The translations under genes were made by a program, and so were the position numbers. DNA of 64,000 nucleotides from Nansenia antarctica (lineage: Eukaryota; Chordata; Actinopteri; Argentiniformes; Microstomatidae). The notes under the pieces are model-generated. The model saw only the letters and a program-made list of their open reading frames with translations. It did not search any database and was not told the DNA's origin. Below, piece by piece: positions 47,837-60,609 of the stretch. The stretch is from the NCBI GenBank assembly GCA_963989245.1, contig OZ022339.1, positions 58,200,482-58,264,481 on the forward strand. Direction: 5' to 3'. The first letter of the stretch is position 1. Every line of letters starts with the position of its first letter.

Positions 47837-50536
47837 TACCACATTAATGACAATAACAATAATATTATGGTCATTTAACTGCTTGATGAGCATCCATAAC
47901 CCCGAGAGCTAATGGCCAAGCTTTAGCTCAGTGGGCCAAATTAGTTAAGTCGGTTACGGTTTAATATCTTGCTGCTCACACAAGCACCACACTCCAACCA
48001 CAAGAAGAAACACAATAGGAACAGTAGGTAAAAGAAACCCACACACACGCACGCACACGCGCACACACACACACATGCACACACACACACACACACAAGC
48101 CCACGATGAGTCAATGTGTCAACCAGCATTATTTTTATCAGGGTCAGTGAACCTAATGCCAAGAGCAGCACATCACAGAAGACAACCGCCAGCGGCCATG
48201 ACATTTCACTACAGTCACACTGATACCACGGTCAGTCAGATTAGAACCACTCACATCCAGTTAGAGTAGGAGACAGGGCTGGGACGGTTGAACTGAGGAC
48301 GGAGGGGACGGGGGGAGGACGGGACATTAAAACACATTAGAAGCAGTCTCAAACCGGTTCTGCCGGGCTAGTGGATCTACTGTAGCTTCGGCTGTTGTTC
48401 TTCTTCTATAACACTTTTTTTCCCCCTTTCATCCACCGTAGTTAATTGATTTGCTTAATTTATTAACCGGAGTAATTTATTTGAGAGTGAGAGTTGCCCT
48501 GTGTGGTTGGTCCATGTGTATGCATTGGTTGCTGATTAGAAAACGGCTTATCAGGAACAGATTAATTCCTTAACCATGGGGAGAGAGGTGACTTTCAATC
48601 CCTATAATTATTTCTTTTAATCAATTAGGGACTGAAGTGAAAGTGGACACCAGTAGATCTTGCAGCTCTCTCGGACAGGGCTGGACATTTCTCTGGTACA
48701 GTAAATATAACACCCAGAAAGCATAGTTCTTATTACGGTCTAAACTGCATGTTGTACAGTACATTACCCAAAGAGTACTGGGAGTTCTTCTAGAATTCTG
48801 GAACGTTCATACTGTTCCGTTTGGCTAAGAGACAATCAATGCCAGGAATGTCAAGTTGAATGAAGGCATGCCAGAGATCCCATAGCAGGTTCTTCTCTCA
48901 AGCCTTCCCTTACTAAACACACGTTTAACGAACAGGCTAATGGGTTAATTAATCTCCTTATCTCTGGTACAAACCTCCAGCCCCCCCCCGCCCCCTCTCT
49001 CTATTTCTCTCTCTTACTCTCTCTCTTTCTCTCTACAGCTTCATTAAAAGGGGAGACTAAAATGAAGATGGATTGCGTTTTACCCCAATGCATGTAACTG
49101 GAGACTCATTCCTCCTTTCTTCCATTCCTGCGTCCCTGCATATCGTGGTTCTTTAATCCTGGCAGTATCGGATGGGGAGATCTGTGCTCTCGTTTGGCTA
49201 GTGCTCATGAATACAACATTAGCTGTCTTAGTGCTCAAAAGAGAAAAAATAACTAGTTAATGAGTGTGTCATGATTGTAAATATTAGCACTATTTTGCAG
49301 GGGGGGGGGGGATAATGAAAGCTGTATATAAAAAGTTGAAAGTTGTACAGTAAGTTATGAAGAACATTAATATTCTCTCTGTGGGGTTTTGGATAATAAG
49401 GATCACATTGGCTGGGAACGGGAAGCAGCACGGCAGGGGTTGGGGCCGGGGCTGAGAGTAAACTCCTCAGGGCTCAGGATGGAGATACTTTAGGCTCAAT
49501 CTCTCTCCAAATACTTCCTCAGCATGAAACCCTGGCAGACCTGCAGTGTAATCTCCTCTTAACCCTTTTATTAAGACTTCTAATTGCTGCTTGGCTTCTC
49601 TCTTCAGGGGAGCAGGCTGTGGAACAAAGACAGGGCTTAGATACCCCAAACACACCGTGAGGTGGACGGCGAAGACCAACCTAACCGGCTTCTGTGAAGA
49701 GATGCACCACCATCAGTTCCTCATCAACACGGCTGAAATGTGTGTCGCAAAAACAAAAGAACACTCTTTTGACACATCCAAAACAGCTGCTAGTAGCTAG
49801 CAAGCTAAGAAGACACATCGCTATGAACATCCAACTGCATGTTTAGCACATAAACTGAAAACACATAACTACACATAATTAGATGATCACACACGTCCTA
49901 AAACGTAAGTTTGTTTACAAGCCATTTATCACTTACCCAGTAGCCTACGGCAGACAATACAGTGAATCCAATTTACGAATGATTAGTTATTATTTAAAAA
50001 CTGTTGTTTGTTATATCGAGTGGGCTCTTCAACACTCTTTTTTTGGTCATTTGCGCGACTTGAGAATTGCCGACATGCAGACCTTTTCAAAAGACTGTGT
50101 CACATTTGGCCTGTGAAGACTTTTCTCCAAACACGGATCGTTCCACAGCACTTCTTTACAACACTTCCAGAAGATTCCCCATTCTACATCTTAAAAAAAA
50201 CTAAAAAACCGCCTTAATCACATCTAAGAAAACAACTAATCTTGCATATGTTACACGATCATAAAGAACAGATTTATTCTGTTATCTCCTCTTTCAGAGC
50301 ATTTGCACATTAAAGAGCACAGTGTTTCTGCGTCTGTTGGCATCGCCCAGGTCCTCCAAAAAAGAAGAAGGCTGCACTACTTAAAAGATAATGAGGAAAC
50401 AAACACAGCAGGTACGATTGATCCCACTGTTTTATAGCATGGGGGATTATCAAAGGATTATCTTACGCTAATTATGCGCGAAGGTCGACAACAGGCTTTC
50501 ATCTTGCTGCTGTGAGTGGCAGGAAAGTGTGAGCGT

Positions 50537-50537
<1 letters not shown>

Positions 50538-50575
<38 letters not shown>
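50538..50575. repeat. (GT)n microsatellite
   Basis: About 37 bp of GT repeats about 35 bp beyond the LINE 3' tail. Confidence 0.95.
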
Positions 50576-50577
<2 letters not shown>

Positions 50578-50608
50578 GAGTTTTGCTTCTGCAAGCTTCT
50601 CTCTCTAC

Positions 50609-52190
50609 TATGAATGAATCAATGAATGAATGAATGAATGGTCTTTATTGTCATTAATATAGTACAGGTACCATACAACGAAATTTGTGAGGGGGGGCTC
50701 CCCTGGTGCTAGAAAAAAATACTAAAAACAAGAAGGGAAAAGAGCTGGTTTACATAAATAAAGGCTATATACACTATCCACTATACTATACTATACAAAT
50801 AAAACACTGTGCTGTACTCTATGCTATGCTATAAATATCCTAACATTTCCTATCTCTGAACCTTATGTGCACGAGGGTTGTCATATTGCACATAGTATTA
50901 TTGCACATTCATTTAAAGTGTCGCAGTTTGCAGGTTTGAAATGTTCACAGTTGTGTTTCAGTATTGCACTTGATTACAATCTAGTAGCTGCCATCAAATT
51001 GTCTAGATTGTCCAGGGCCTAGAACCTAGGTCTTTGCTGTGTTCAGGGCCTGAATGGCCCTAGGGTAGAAGCTGAGCTTCAGTCTATTTGTCCTTGCGGA
51101 CATGGTCCTGAACCGCCTGCCCGAGGTCAGCCGAACAAAGTGTTCGTTCCCAGGGTGGGATGGGTCTCTGGAGATCTTGGAGGCCTTCCTGAGGCAGCGT
51201 GTGTTGTACAGCTCTTCCAGAGAGGGGAGGGGGGCGCCGATGATCTTCTGGGCCGATCTCCCGACTCTCTGTAGCGCTTTCCTCTCTGCGGCTGTGCAGC
51301 TGGAGAACCACACGCAGATGCAGTAGGTGAGGATGCTCTCCACTGTGCAGCGGTAGAAGGTCACAAGCAGCTCCTGTTTGAGGTGGTATTTCCTGAGGAC
51401 TCTCAGGAAGTAGAGCCGCTGTTGTGCCTTCTTGATGATGGCTGCTGTGTTGGTCTTCCAGGACAGGTCATCCTGTATGTGCACCCCCAGGAATCGGAGA
51501 GTTGAGACTCTCTCCACGCTCCCTCCATCGACGAGCAGGGGCTGGACCTCAGATTTTTTCCTCCTGAAGTCCACGATGATTTCCTGGGTCTTTGACTGGT
51601 TCAGCAGCAGGTTGTTAACCTTGCACAGCTTGCCCAGCTGCTCCACCTCATCCCTGTACGCCGCCTCGTCCCCCCCCGAGATGCAGCCCACCACGGTGGT
51701 GTCGTCTGCAAACTTTATGATGGAGTTGCTGGGGTGGACGGGGGTGAAGTCGTAGGTGTAGAGGTTGTAGAGGATGGGGCTTAGCACGCAGCCCTGGGGG
51801 GACCCAGTGCTGAGTCTGAGGGCTGTGGAGGTGTGGGAGCCCACCCGCACCCTCTGGGGGCGGTCAGACAGGAAGTCCTTGATCCATGCACAGATGGAGT
51901 GTGGTAGTCCCAGGTCTAGTAGTTTGGTCACTAGCCTGTCTGGAAGGATAGTGTTGAAGGCAGAGCTGAAGTCCACAAAGAGCAGTCTCGCGTAGCTGTT
52001 CCCCCTCTCCAGGTGGGATAGAGTGGAGTGGAGAGTCGTCGCGATGGCGTCCTCTGTGGACCTGTGGGCTCTGTAGGCGAACTGGTATGGATCCAGGTTG
52101 GGCGGGAGGCGTGTGACTATGTGGGCCCGGACCAGTTTCTCGAAGCACTTCATGATGATTGGTGTGAGTGCCACCACTCTGATTGGTGTG
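50609..52190 (-). mobile_element. 5'-truncated CR1/Rex1-like non-LTR retrotransposon
   Basis: A minus-strand open frame (52177-51026, 383 codons) encodes most of a reverse transcriptase. It reads VALTPIIMKCFEKLVRAHI, then LLFVDFSSAFNTILPDRLVT, STGSPQGCVLSPILYNLYT and the catalytic FADDTTVVG, followed by the thumb-like KKAQQRLYFLRVLRK. The frame is free of stops, so the copy is fairly young, but the endonuclease half is missing and the 5' end dissolves into degenerate sequence beside a (CA)n tract. The 3' UTR runs to a (CATT)n tail at about 50609-50640. Clade is likely CR1/Rex1 (jockey superfamily); subfamily uncertain. Confidence 0.93.
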
Positions 52191-52276
52191 TACTACACCC
52201 TCTGTCAGCACAGATGCACACACACGGCGCACACATGCACACGCACGCAGGTAGGCAGGCACGCACGCACGCACGT

Positions 52277-52277
<1 letters not shown>

Positions 52278-52326
<49 letters not shown>
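52278..52326. repeat. (CA)n microsatellite
   Basis: CA repeats preceded by gcacgcacgcac variants, just upstream of the truncated 5' end of the LINE. Confidence 0.96.
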
Positions 52327-52331
<5 letters not shown>

Positions 52332-53384
52332 AATATATCAGCATAAGACAAGACACATCAAATCTGCAGCAAACATTGTCTTTGAGGGTCCAGCTCCCCC
52401 TTGGGAATTCTGTGTTCGTTTGGGAGGAGAGAGTGACAACAGAATTCAAAGTGAAATCAGAGTGTCTCTCTACGACGGGGAATCGATCAGGTCACACCAC
52501 CTTTAGTGGCGCAGATGAGAGATAATGACCAGAGACAAGACCACATTAGCCTGTGGTCGGAGCCCGTTGGTTGCCCCCTCACCCCGCCCAGCTCTATTCT
52601 ATTCTCATACCACAACTATCAAACCATGAACCTTCAACTCAACCACAAAGCTAGTACTATCTACCCCACTATCCAACCCTAAACCTTCAACTCAACCACA
52701 AAGTAGCTAGTAATATCTACCCCTAAACCTGCTATTCAATCAAATAATAAACCCCTAAAACTATAATTCAGCTCATTGACTATATCCCTCTCCACAGGCT
52801 CACTCTACTGGTGAACGTGTAGCTACACCTCTCAGTACCATTAGGGCTAAAGAAGCCAATATTGTCTTCTCATCACTAAAACATCCATAACTACTTTCTA
52901 TACTACCATAAACAAAAGTGGATGAATAGATTGTACCATAAACATGCTGTATGTAATGTAGGCAATGTTAGTCGCAGAGATGGTAGTAGCAGCCAATTAG
53001 ATGGTAGGAAAGAATGGATGTTTAGTTGAATATTATTTGGCTTATATAGAGCAGTTACTGTACACCTTACTGGTTTTCAAAGAGCCAGTCCATTAGGCAC
53101 TACAAAAGTGTTTGTGTGTGTTGCAGTGGTTTGTGTAATAGATAAACTGACACTATGTGTGTTTAGGAGCTGTCACTGTGTATTAAAGTAATACCATATA
53201 TGTGTTACTCTAATGTGTGAATGGAATGATAGGACGTGTGTGTGTGTGTGTGTGTGTGTGTTTGTGTGTGTGAGTGTGAGTGTGTGTGTAGCACCGTTTC
53301 AGGAACATGTGCGTATTGGTGCAGGGGTGTGTTTGGCGGAGGTATGTACACTGCAGCGTTGAGGCAGAGGTGTGTGAGACTCAC

Positions 53385-53622
53385 CAGTAGTGGAGGAGAT
53401 GTTGACGTCGATGCTGATCTCTGGGATGCCCCCTCCCTTCAGGGCGGCCACACACGTATAGGTGCCAAAGTCAGTGAACTTCAGGTCGATGATATCCAGG
53501 TTGGTGGTCCCAGGAGAGATGTCAGGGTCTGTCTGAGTGATCACCATTCGTTCGGAGCTCCGCAAGGCCCGTCCATTCTTCAGCCAACCAAATGTCAGCT
53601 CCTCCGGGGGCGTGGCCTCCAC
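53385..53622 (-). CDS. mdga2: mdga2 exon: fourth Ig-like domain, second part
   Basis: This 238-nt exon has acceptor aacttccag and donor GTGAGTCT, phase 0 to 1. It encodes VEATPPEELTFGWLKNGRAL, then RSSERMVITQTDPDISPGTT, NLDIIDLKFTDFGTYTCV and AALKGGGIPEISIDVNISST. It supplies the C-strand Trp (FGWLKNG) and F-strand Cys (YTCV) of Ig4; the B-strand Cys is in the previous exon only 118 nt away. NIS is an N-glycosylation sequon. Confidence 0.97.
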
Positions 53623-53740
53623 CTGGAAGTTACATTGAGGTTTATGTTTTTGTTTACAACAAATACATGTTAGTATGTACTGGTGGTAGTGGGTGTAGTG
53701 TAGCAGTGTTGGAGGGGGGGGGGGATTGAGTGTACTGCAC
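53623..53740 (-). other. mdga2 short intron inside Ig4
   Basis: This 118-bp intron has donor GTGCAG and acceptor acttccag, with a poly(C) run on the transcript (plus-strand g-run at 53714-53724). It is by far the shortest intron in the window. Confidence 0.95.
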
Positions 53741-53832
53741 CTGGCAGGAAATCTTGACCTCACGGCCGATCTGTATGTTGTCATCGTTGTGGTATGGGTC
53801 AGGTGTGATCCAGAAACGACCCTTCTTCAGTG
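53741..53832 (-). CDS. mdga2: mdga2 exon: fourth Ig-like domain, first part
   Basis: This 92-nt exon has acceptor ctcaatag and donor GTGCAG, phase 1 to 0. It encodes ALKKGRFWITPDPYHNDDNI then QIGREVKISCQ. It supplies the A, A' and B strands of Ig4 with the first Cys (KISCQ) and is nearly word-for-word MDGA2. Its length is not a multiple of three, so skipping would shift the frame. The acceptor lacks a proper pyrimidine tract: a UG-rich repeat lies at about -54 to -13 on the transcript. Confidence 0.96.
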
Positions 53833-53844
53833 CTATTGAGTTAA

Positions 53845-53886
53845 CACACACACACGCACACGCACACACACACACACACACACACA
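53845..53886. repeat. (CA)n tract replacing a pyrimidine tract at an acceptor
   Basis: CA repeats with cgcaca variants on the plus strand. On the mdga2 transcript this is a UG-rich tract at about -54 to -13 relative to the Ig4 exon starting at 53832. Confidence 0.96.
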
Positions 53887-54239
53887 AATCAGTTGAACAG
53901 TCCAACAAGGTTGGAGACACTACAGGGTCAACCACAAAGCAAAACAAGTCTGCAAACATTTGGAAACGGGTTTGAATACAACAACATTTTGTGGAATGCT
54001 GATAAGGCACAAATATGTCTGCCTGAGGATTTGGTTTAATCCAATCACCTCTGTCTCTGCTTCACTGATTGCATTGAATGATACAACCATAGGGGTAATC
54101 CCGATTCCCGACACAGGGAACTATGTAACACTGAATCGCAAAAATGCATTAGTTCTGGCAAGCCAGCTAACGTTAACATTACATTTGCTAGGACTTGACA
54201 AGTAGCGACAGTACATTGTACAAACATTAAACACTGCTA

Positions 54240-54690
54240 TTTTTCTTCTTCTTTTTCTTTCTTCTGTAGAAATTGTATGGCGCTTGGCAAACAATGATTA
54301 GGGTGCATTACCGGCCCTTATATTACTAGACTGGAGTGTGAAGTAGAGACTCCTGAGCGTTATGTTTCGAAACCTGTCATCAAGTCCTGTATCCCTACGG
54401 AAGCCAAAAAACTAAATGATCGTTCGCTCAGCAATAGCTTCGTATCACACATACTGTACACCCCCTGCCCCCACAAGCTCTCTCCCTATGATATTTCCTA
54501 CAGGTGAACAACATATGCTCAACTGTTTCCCTCCGCTTAAGCACCGCTGTGACAAAACAACTTTTTGTATACTGTATGTGCTCCGGTTCCTTCCTGCAAT
54601 TCTCAGCTCTCACAATAACCGTGGGGAAGACTACTAGTTCAATTTCCTGTAGTGACAACCTGTTTTTCCCTATGGTTACGCTCATGTTGC
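54240..54690 (-). mobile_element. probable I/Nimb-type LINE 3' end
   Basis: The minus strand encodes RRETVEHMLFTCRKYHRER, resembling the CCHC-like C-terminus that closes the polymerase of I/Nimb-type LINEs (E.VEH....C..Y...R). Downstream it ends with ccatacaatttctacagaag and an agaagaaa-rich tail at about 54240-54270. The coding part is short and broken, so clade assignment is tentative. Confidence 0.45.
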
Positions 54691-55716
54691 AGGTCACTTC
54701 GAACTGAACATTTTCGTTCCCTACGGATTGGAACTACCCTTAAAATGGATGAATACCCTGGGGCAGAGCCCTGTGCAGGAAATGACTGCCCGTTTGGAAC
54801 ACACCCAGAGACACAAATACACAGACAGACAGACAGACAGAGATACACAGGCTGTAGCTGTGGATCTAGGCAAAAAAAAGATCTAATAGAATATCAACTA
54901 CAGCTAATCAAGTTCAGTTCTGTCTCCCCAGCACAGCTCTTCTGAATGAAAAAAGAAGATAGTGATTTCATTATAATGCATGTTGTATTGTTTCCAAACC
55001 CTGTGCCTACAGTACAATCCATCTCAAAAAGTGACGGCACCACAGAAAATCGTTTCATCTAGCAATTCCCTGGTGACATTATCATATTCAGTTTGGCGAA
55101 AGGGAAAATGAAAACAAAACCTGCATGTCAGATTTAAACACAGGAAATTGATTGTGCAAAACATTGGGATTCTGTGCCTGGCTGCTCAGAGGGAGAGTGA
55201 CACACGCCTCCACAGGATGAGACGAGACTCCGTGTTTTAAATCAATGTCAGGCAGGCGGATAAAGCTATTCCTGACACGTCTCAGACATGTTGGAATCAT
55301 GTCAACATAGTTCCCTGCAAGGGTTGTTTTCATTGCAATTGAGCATATAGTCATATTATATAGTTAATTCAATTCAGTACGTCTGTGTTGGCATAGAAAC
55401 GGTTTAGCAATCGCAACATGGCATTCATGTATGACCTTTATGAATCAAACATAAGGTGTTATTAACAAAACACCGGATGTTTCCCTCTGTAGAGTTTTAC
55501 TAGTACAGCTTGTGATCAGGTGTATTACAATTACATTCCCTGGAGGCCAAATAACATTTAATGTAGCCTATGCTGGAAGTGTAACATATTCAGCAATGGA
55601 ATACAGAAATGGAACTACAAAACAGACTGTTTTGTGTCATTTCTGTACATCTTTATCTGCGGTACACACCAGCAGAGACGTTATCCCAAAGGAGCATTAT
55701 TTAATCCAATCATTTC

Positions 55717-55719
<3 letters not shown>

Positions 55720-55761
<42 letters not shown>
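55720..55761. repeat. (GT)n microsatellite
   Basis: About 42 bp of GT repeats. Confidence 0.96.
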
Positions 55762-55762
<1 letters not shown>

Positions 55763-58105
55763 TGTTTCATTGTACTGTCACAGACTGTGGATAAACATTG
55801 GATTATCCAGTCTACTCTCTCACACTCCTGTGGATCATATCTATTCTCTGTCCACAGACCTCCACGGATGACTCCCTCTATGGATCAACTCTTTCCTAAA
55901 CTCAACTCGTCTCCATCAAAACATTCTCCTCCACTCTCCAGAACTCTACTGCCCTTTCACTAATCCCTCTAGTCAGCCCTCTCAGACCTCTGGTACTTGA
56001 CTATACAACACTGTTAGCTATGTACCTACTATGCTTAAGTCCTGTGGCCTTTATCGAACCTGCCTTTTTTACCTACTAAAAGAGCCGCCTTTACAATGTT
56101 CAAGCTGCAATTTACACACAACGACCACTAGTTGGCCGCTCGTAAATTAGCCTGTTTCCTACACAGAAGAACGGCAAAATAGCTTTATATTAGCTTATCC
56201 TGTGTGATTTTGAAAATGTAAGGATACTGGGTGGTAGAACGCACATATCTATCATGACAAAGTCATGAAAGGAGGGTCCTGACATGTTATCGAGTGCAAA
56301 GATATAACATTTTTATATGACCCCTCATGGGTGTTAATGGAAACTCAAACTGCATACACCTGTTTACCTCTCTTAGACCCTAAATGACCTACATTCCTCC
56401 ATCTGTCTCTGCCCGCCCCCTCTCTCCGTGTCTCTCTGTCTCTGTCTCTCTCTCTAACTCATCACATTTAAGTCAAAGTTGCATATGTCAGGCGGACGAG
56501 TGGTCAAGTTCAACACTCTCTGGATAACTTGTTCTCTACTGGCTCATTTACTCCATCCCTCCCAAACAACTCTGCAAACACTCCTCCTAACGAGTCCCTC
56601 TGGGGCCATTATACAGCCTGACACAGCAAGACCGGCCTCAGCCAAACAGCAGCCTCCTTCTCCAGCTCAAGGAATAACTTGAACCTCTCTCACACACTCT
56701 CAGATCTAGGGTAAAATGTACCCCTCACCCAAATTGAAACAAACAACGGTAGTCAGTAGACCATAAATGAACCATGTCACGTCAAATTAGTCATCGATGT
56801 CAACGACTTCGAGACGATTCAGGCATGACGTGTCAAACGTGTCCGTTTAGGGTCTGTTGACTTCCAATGTTTTTTTGGGTTAAACATGCTATCGATTAGC
56901 GGTTAGCGACAGTGTCCAGATAAACAGAACCAATGTTCGGATTGAAGTGGGGGCTATGTCTATTGACTCCTTTCTAGGTAAAGAACCAAATATGTAATTG
57001 TGTCATTTGGGTGAACTACCGCTTTAATCTAGTCAGATACTGTATTGTGGCCTGTATCCCAGTAAATACGACAACACAACATTGAACTTGTGCTCCCCGT
57101 TGCCCCGGCCACAGCCATGCAGTGACTCAGCCAGGCAGACTCCATTACTATGCAGTACTGTACCCGATGTCGGGTCGGCCCGACTGTACGTGTGCTCATG
57201 CATATTTCATTAAGATCCTCCTTGCGGCTTCTTCTACACTGAATACACTCCTATTCTGGAAGCTTGTCTGAGCACCCGAAAGGCTGGGAGTTACATCACC
57301 GTTAATGGAGTCACGTTTGTGTACCAGACAGATAAGTGGTCACTGCCTGCTTCCTCGTTGCCGTGGCGATGGCCGGAGACTGCTGTGGTGGCTAAAAATG
57401 CTCCTCTCTTTTATGCCACAGTATTCACGGTACAGTGGTTGAACATCGAGGTCAGCGGCCTGCTAAATGGGACCGTCGTGCACACTATGAGAGGGGAGCC
57501 AAGCACTTCCCCCGCCCGAAAGGCGGGGGGAGACACTTTCCTGGGTGAGGTAGTGATGTCATGGCTGCCCGCGCCCTGTCCCCACAACCCTAATCATCGT
57601 AAAGGCTATCAATCATTAACAAGGCCGTCGCTGAGAAACAGAACTTTCCCATTCACTGGCGGGGAACGCGAACATGGCTTGTGTCTGCCGCCTGTTATAT
57701 TATAGTTAACACTTCATTCACATATTATAAGACCACGGTATGGTGTGTGTGTGGTGTTAGCTAGCGAAGGCTGTCGACAGACAGTGAAGAGCCCAGCCAA
57801 GGAACTAGACTGAAAATGTGTCTCGCTCAAAATGGGTGATTTGGCTTATTAAGAAGAAACACCTCAGCCAAATGGAGCGGGAGAGAGAGAGGAGATAAAA
57901 CAATCAAAGACAAAACAAGCTCTGAAACAGGAAACCCACTGCATTTAAAAAAAGCATTGTACTGTGAGCACCACGGCGCAAAAGAGAGTTAACGTACACA
58001 AACACACACATTAGGCGTGAATTATTGATGCTACGGCTTTTGGAAGGTGGGTTTTCTTTTCATCTCCCTGAATGTGTTTGTCATGGAACCTGGGCTCTTG
58101 CCATA

Positions 58106-58106
<1 letters not shown>

Positions 58107-58162
<56 letters not shown>

Positions 58163-58238
58163 TGTGCGCGGGTGTGTGCGTGCACGTGTGTTTGTGTGTG
58201 TGTGTTTGTGCCTATGAGTTTGTGTGTGTGTGTGTGTG
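58107..58238. repeat. (GT)n compound microsatellite
   Basis: Pure GT repeats to about 58160, followed by interrupted gtgcgcgg and gtttgtgtgt variants. Confidence 0.95.
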
Positions 58239-59260
58239 CGAGGGAGGGAGGACGTGAATATCCAATAAGCTACAGCAGAACCTTTAAAGCTCAAAGCTAC
58301 TTCGAGGCCTTCGCTGCTCAGTTGTATCAAAGGCAGAACAGAAACAAGGTTCTGCTTATCATGCAATATGCATGTACCGTACCCTTAAATACCTTATGTA
58401 CAAAGACACTATTCACACTACACCCACTTTATTCATATGTGATTAAAAGAAAAAGAAAACATATTTACAATACGTATTTACTCTCTTTAGCTCTCATAAC
58501 CCAAATATAAACATGACGCCTCCTGCCTGCCTCCAGAATGAATGAGTCTGTAGAGAGTCTGTAGTGTAATATTCTCTATAGTGTGCTAGAATGACTGGTT
58601 GGCCTGTTACAAGAATAGGCCAGATAATCACACAAAGAAGAAAGCCCCTGTTGGGGCCTGGTTCTCTACAGAGGCACCGTGCCATACAGCAGGATTACAA
58701 TATTACCCCTCCTACGGGAGATTCTTAGCAGGGCAATGAGACACATGGCTGCTGACGTGCTGACAAGGGCAATGAAGAATCACATGTCTCACACACATAG
58801 ACACACACAGCCACTCGTATTTTCTTTTGCCATTTGGTCAACTGGCAAGGTGGCATTGACACCTGTATACCCCCCCTCCTCTCTCTTTCAATCTCCTGCT
58901 CTCACTCTCCCTCCCCTACTCTCTTTCTCACAACCTGTCAATCTATCTGTCCATCTCTCGACTGGCACCTTGCTGTGGCCTTCATTCATTCCCACAGTGT
59001 TAATCAGCATGTGGAGCTTAACTCTTCTCTCATGGCCAGATGGCTCTCTCTCTCTATTTCTTTTTCTCTCTCTCTCTCCTTCTCTCTATCTATCACCCCC
59101 CCCCCCCCTCTCTATTCTCTCTTTCTGTCTCTGTGTGTGTGTCTCTCTCTCCCTGCCTCCTCTGCCTCAGTGGCTCTAGTCAAGGTTAAACAAGCAAGGG
59201 GACAACAGATATTAGCACCCCTTCCCTCCTCTGATCAGTTTACACATGAATACACAAACA

Positions 59261-59306
59261 CACAGACACACACAAACACACATACACACACACACACGCA
59301 CTCACA

Positions 59307-59343
<37 letters not shown>
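59261..59343. repeat. (CA)n compound microsatellite
   Basis: CA repeats with acacaaacac and actcacac variants at the left, then a pure run. Confidence 0.95.
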
Positions 59344-59345
<2 letters not shown>

Positions 59346-59641
59346 CCAATCTCAGCTCTGTGTCGTCCAGCTCTGTCCTTCCAGCCAGTTCAATTACCAT
59401 TCATAAATGGAAATATATGCAGCTTAGGCCCGAATTTATTCCAGAGAGCAAATTTGATAAGGACCATTCACATGTTGATTTACATGTTGCCCGGCAGATT
59501 TTTACAAGTCACGTTACCTGGGGTTTGTTTTTCCTCCACCAAATAGTCTAAATAACAGCAGCAGGGAGCTCACTAACAGAACAATTGAATTTTGCTCTTC
59601 TATAAATAACAGTGAGCCCCCTCGCAGAGTCGGAGCGCGGG

Positions 59642-59643
<2 letters not shown>

Positions 59644-59701
<58 letters not shown>
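59644..59701. repeat. (GT)n microsatellite
   Basis: About 58 bp of uninterrupted GT repeats. Confidence 0.97.
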
Positions 59702-59703
<2 letters not shown>

Positions 59704-59849
59704 GCTGACAATGGCTGATGTCTCATTTGTAAAACGTGTACCTGGAGTTCTAGAGAACTCCAGGAGGAATTGTGAGAACGAGATGACGACAACAGAACGG
59801 TTCTTGATTTGGAATCTTTGATACCGACGCTGCCGCTCATTTCTCTACA

Positions 59850-60260
59850 TCACACGAGCGCGCGCGCGGGGGGGCGGGTCGGGGAGGGGGGGGGGGAAGG
59901 AACATCAACAAGCCCTTGAAATATGTGTGATATAACGAACGGCAGCCAACTGTTTGTTTCGCTAACGTCTCCATCGGACACATTTTCCGTCGTATCATTC
60001 CGACGTTTCCCGCGTCTCTGGCGGGGCTGTCTTCTCGCGTTTGAAACGCTGTACGGTGATCAAACGGCCTTGGTGTGAAAGGCAACAGGAGTGGAGAGAA
60101 GAAGATCCGTGGTAGTACAACCGCAGCAGTGCACTCATGCATTGCCGTGCCGACCGATCGTGTCACTAAAGAGGCGATTGGCTGCCAAACACGGCCTATG
60201 TGACCTGCCCCACAGACCGGACTGAAAGCGCCGGATATTGACCTGCATTCGGAGCCGTGT
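59850..60260. promoter_or_regulatory. CpG-dense intronic patch (CpG-island-like)
   Basis: I count about 40 CG dinucleotides in roughly 400 bp, starting with gagcgcgcgcgcggggg and including ggcgggtcgggg. This is far denser than the surrounding intron. It could be an internal CpG island or alternative promoter producing a form without Ig1 to Ig3. No first exon is evident. Confidence 0.35.
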
Positions 60261-60535
60261 CTCATTCCTTTAATCCATAAAAAGGATGAAGGGCTGGAGC
60301 ATGCCAGCAGCCTGCTGGGCCGTCGAAGGAGAGGACCAGGCTGAAAGGCAGCCTGGCTGGTGGGACAGCATGGCTGGAGAAGCCACCATCTGCTGAGGAG
60401 AGATCTGTGGATACACACACAGCCCCCTTTGGCAATACCAGCCTGAGACGGCTTCTCAAGGACTAGGAGTGGGATAAACAAATACTCACAGACACATCAA
60501 TACTCACTCACTCAGACTCACACACGCACGCACAC

Positions 60536-60541
60536 ATGCAC

Positions 60542-60608
<67 letters not shown>
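60536..60608. repeat. (CA)n microsatellite
   Basis: About 70 bp of CA repeats with a few gcaca variants at the left. Confidence 0.97.

Positions 60609-60609
<1 letters not shown>

Larger units (their letters stand above)
43738..53384 (-). other. mdga2 intron between Ig4 and Ig5
   Basis: This 9.6-kb intron contains a CA-core minisatellite, an (ATG)n tract, many (GT)n and (CA)n tracts, a long GT array with TAG interruptions, and a 5'-truncated CR1/Rex1-like LINE. A short direct duplication of about 65 bp (accttcaactcaaccacaaag) lies at 52628-52745. 44700-46380 and 48270-50530 show nothing I recognise. Confidence 0.9.

Noticed and set aside
59837..60481. 214-codon minus open frame
   Set aside because: It covers a CpG-rich stretch where stops are rare. 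No recognisable domain, and it is not joined to the mdga2 frame.
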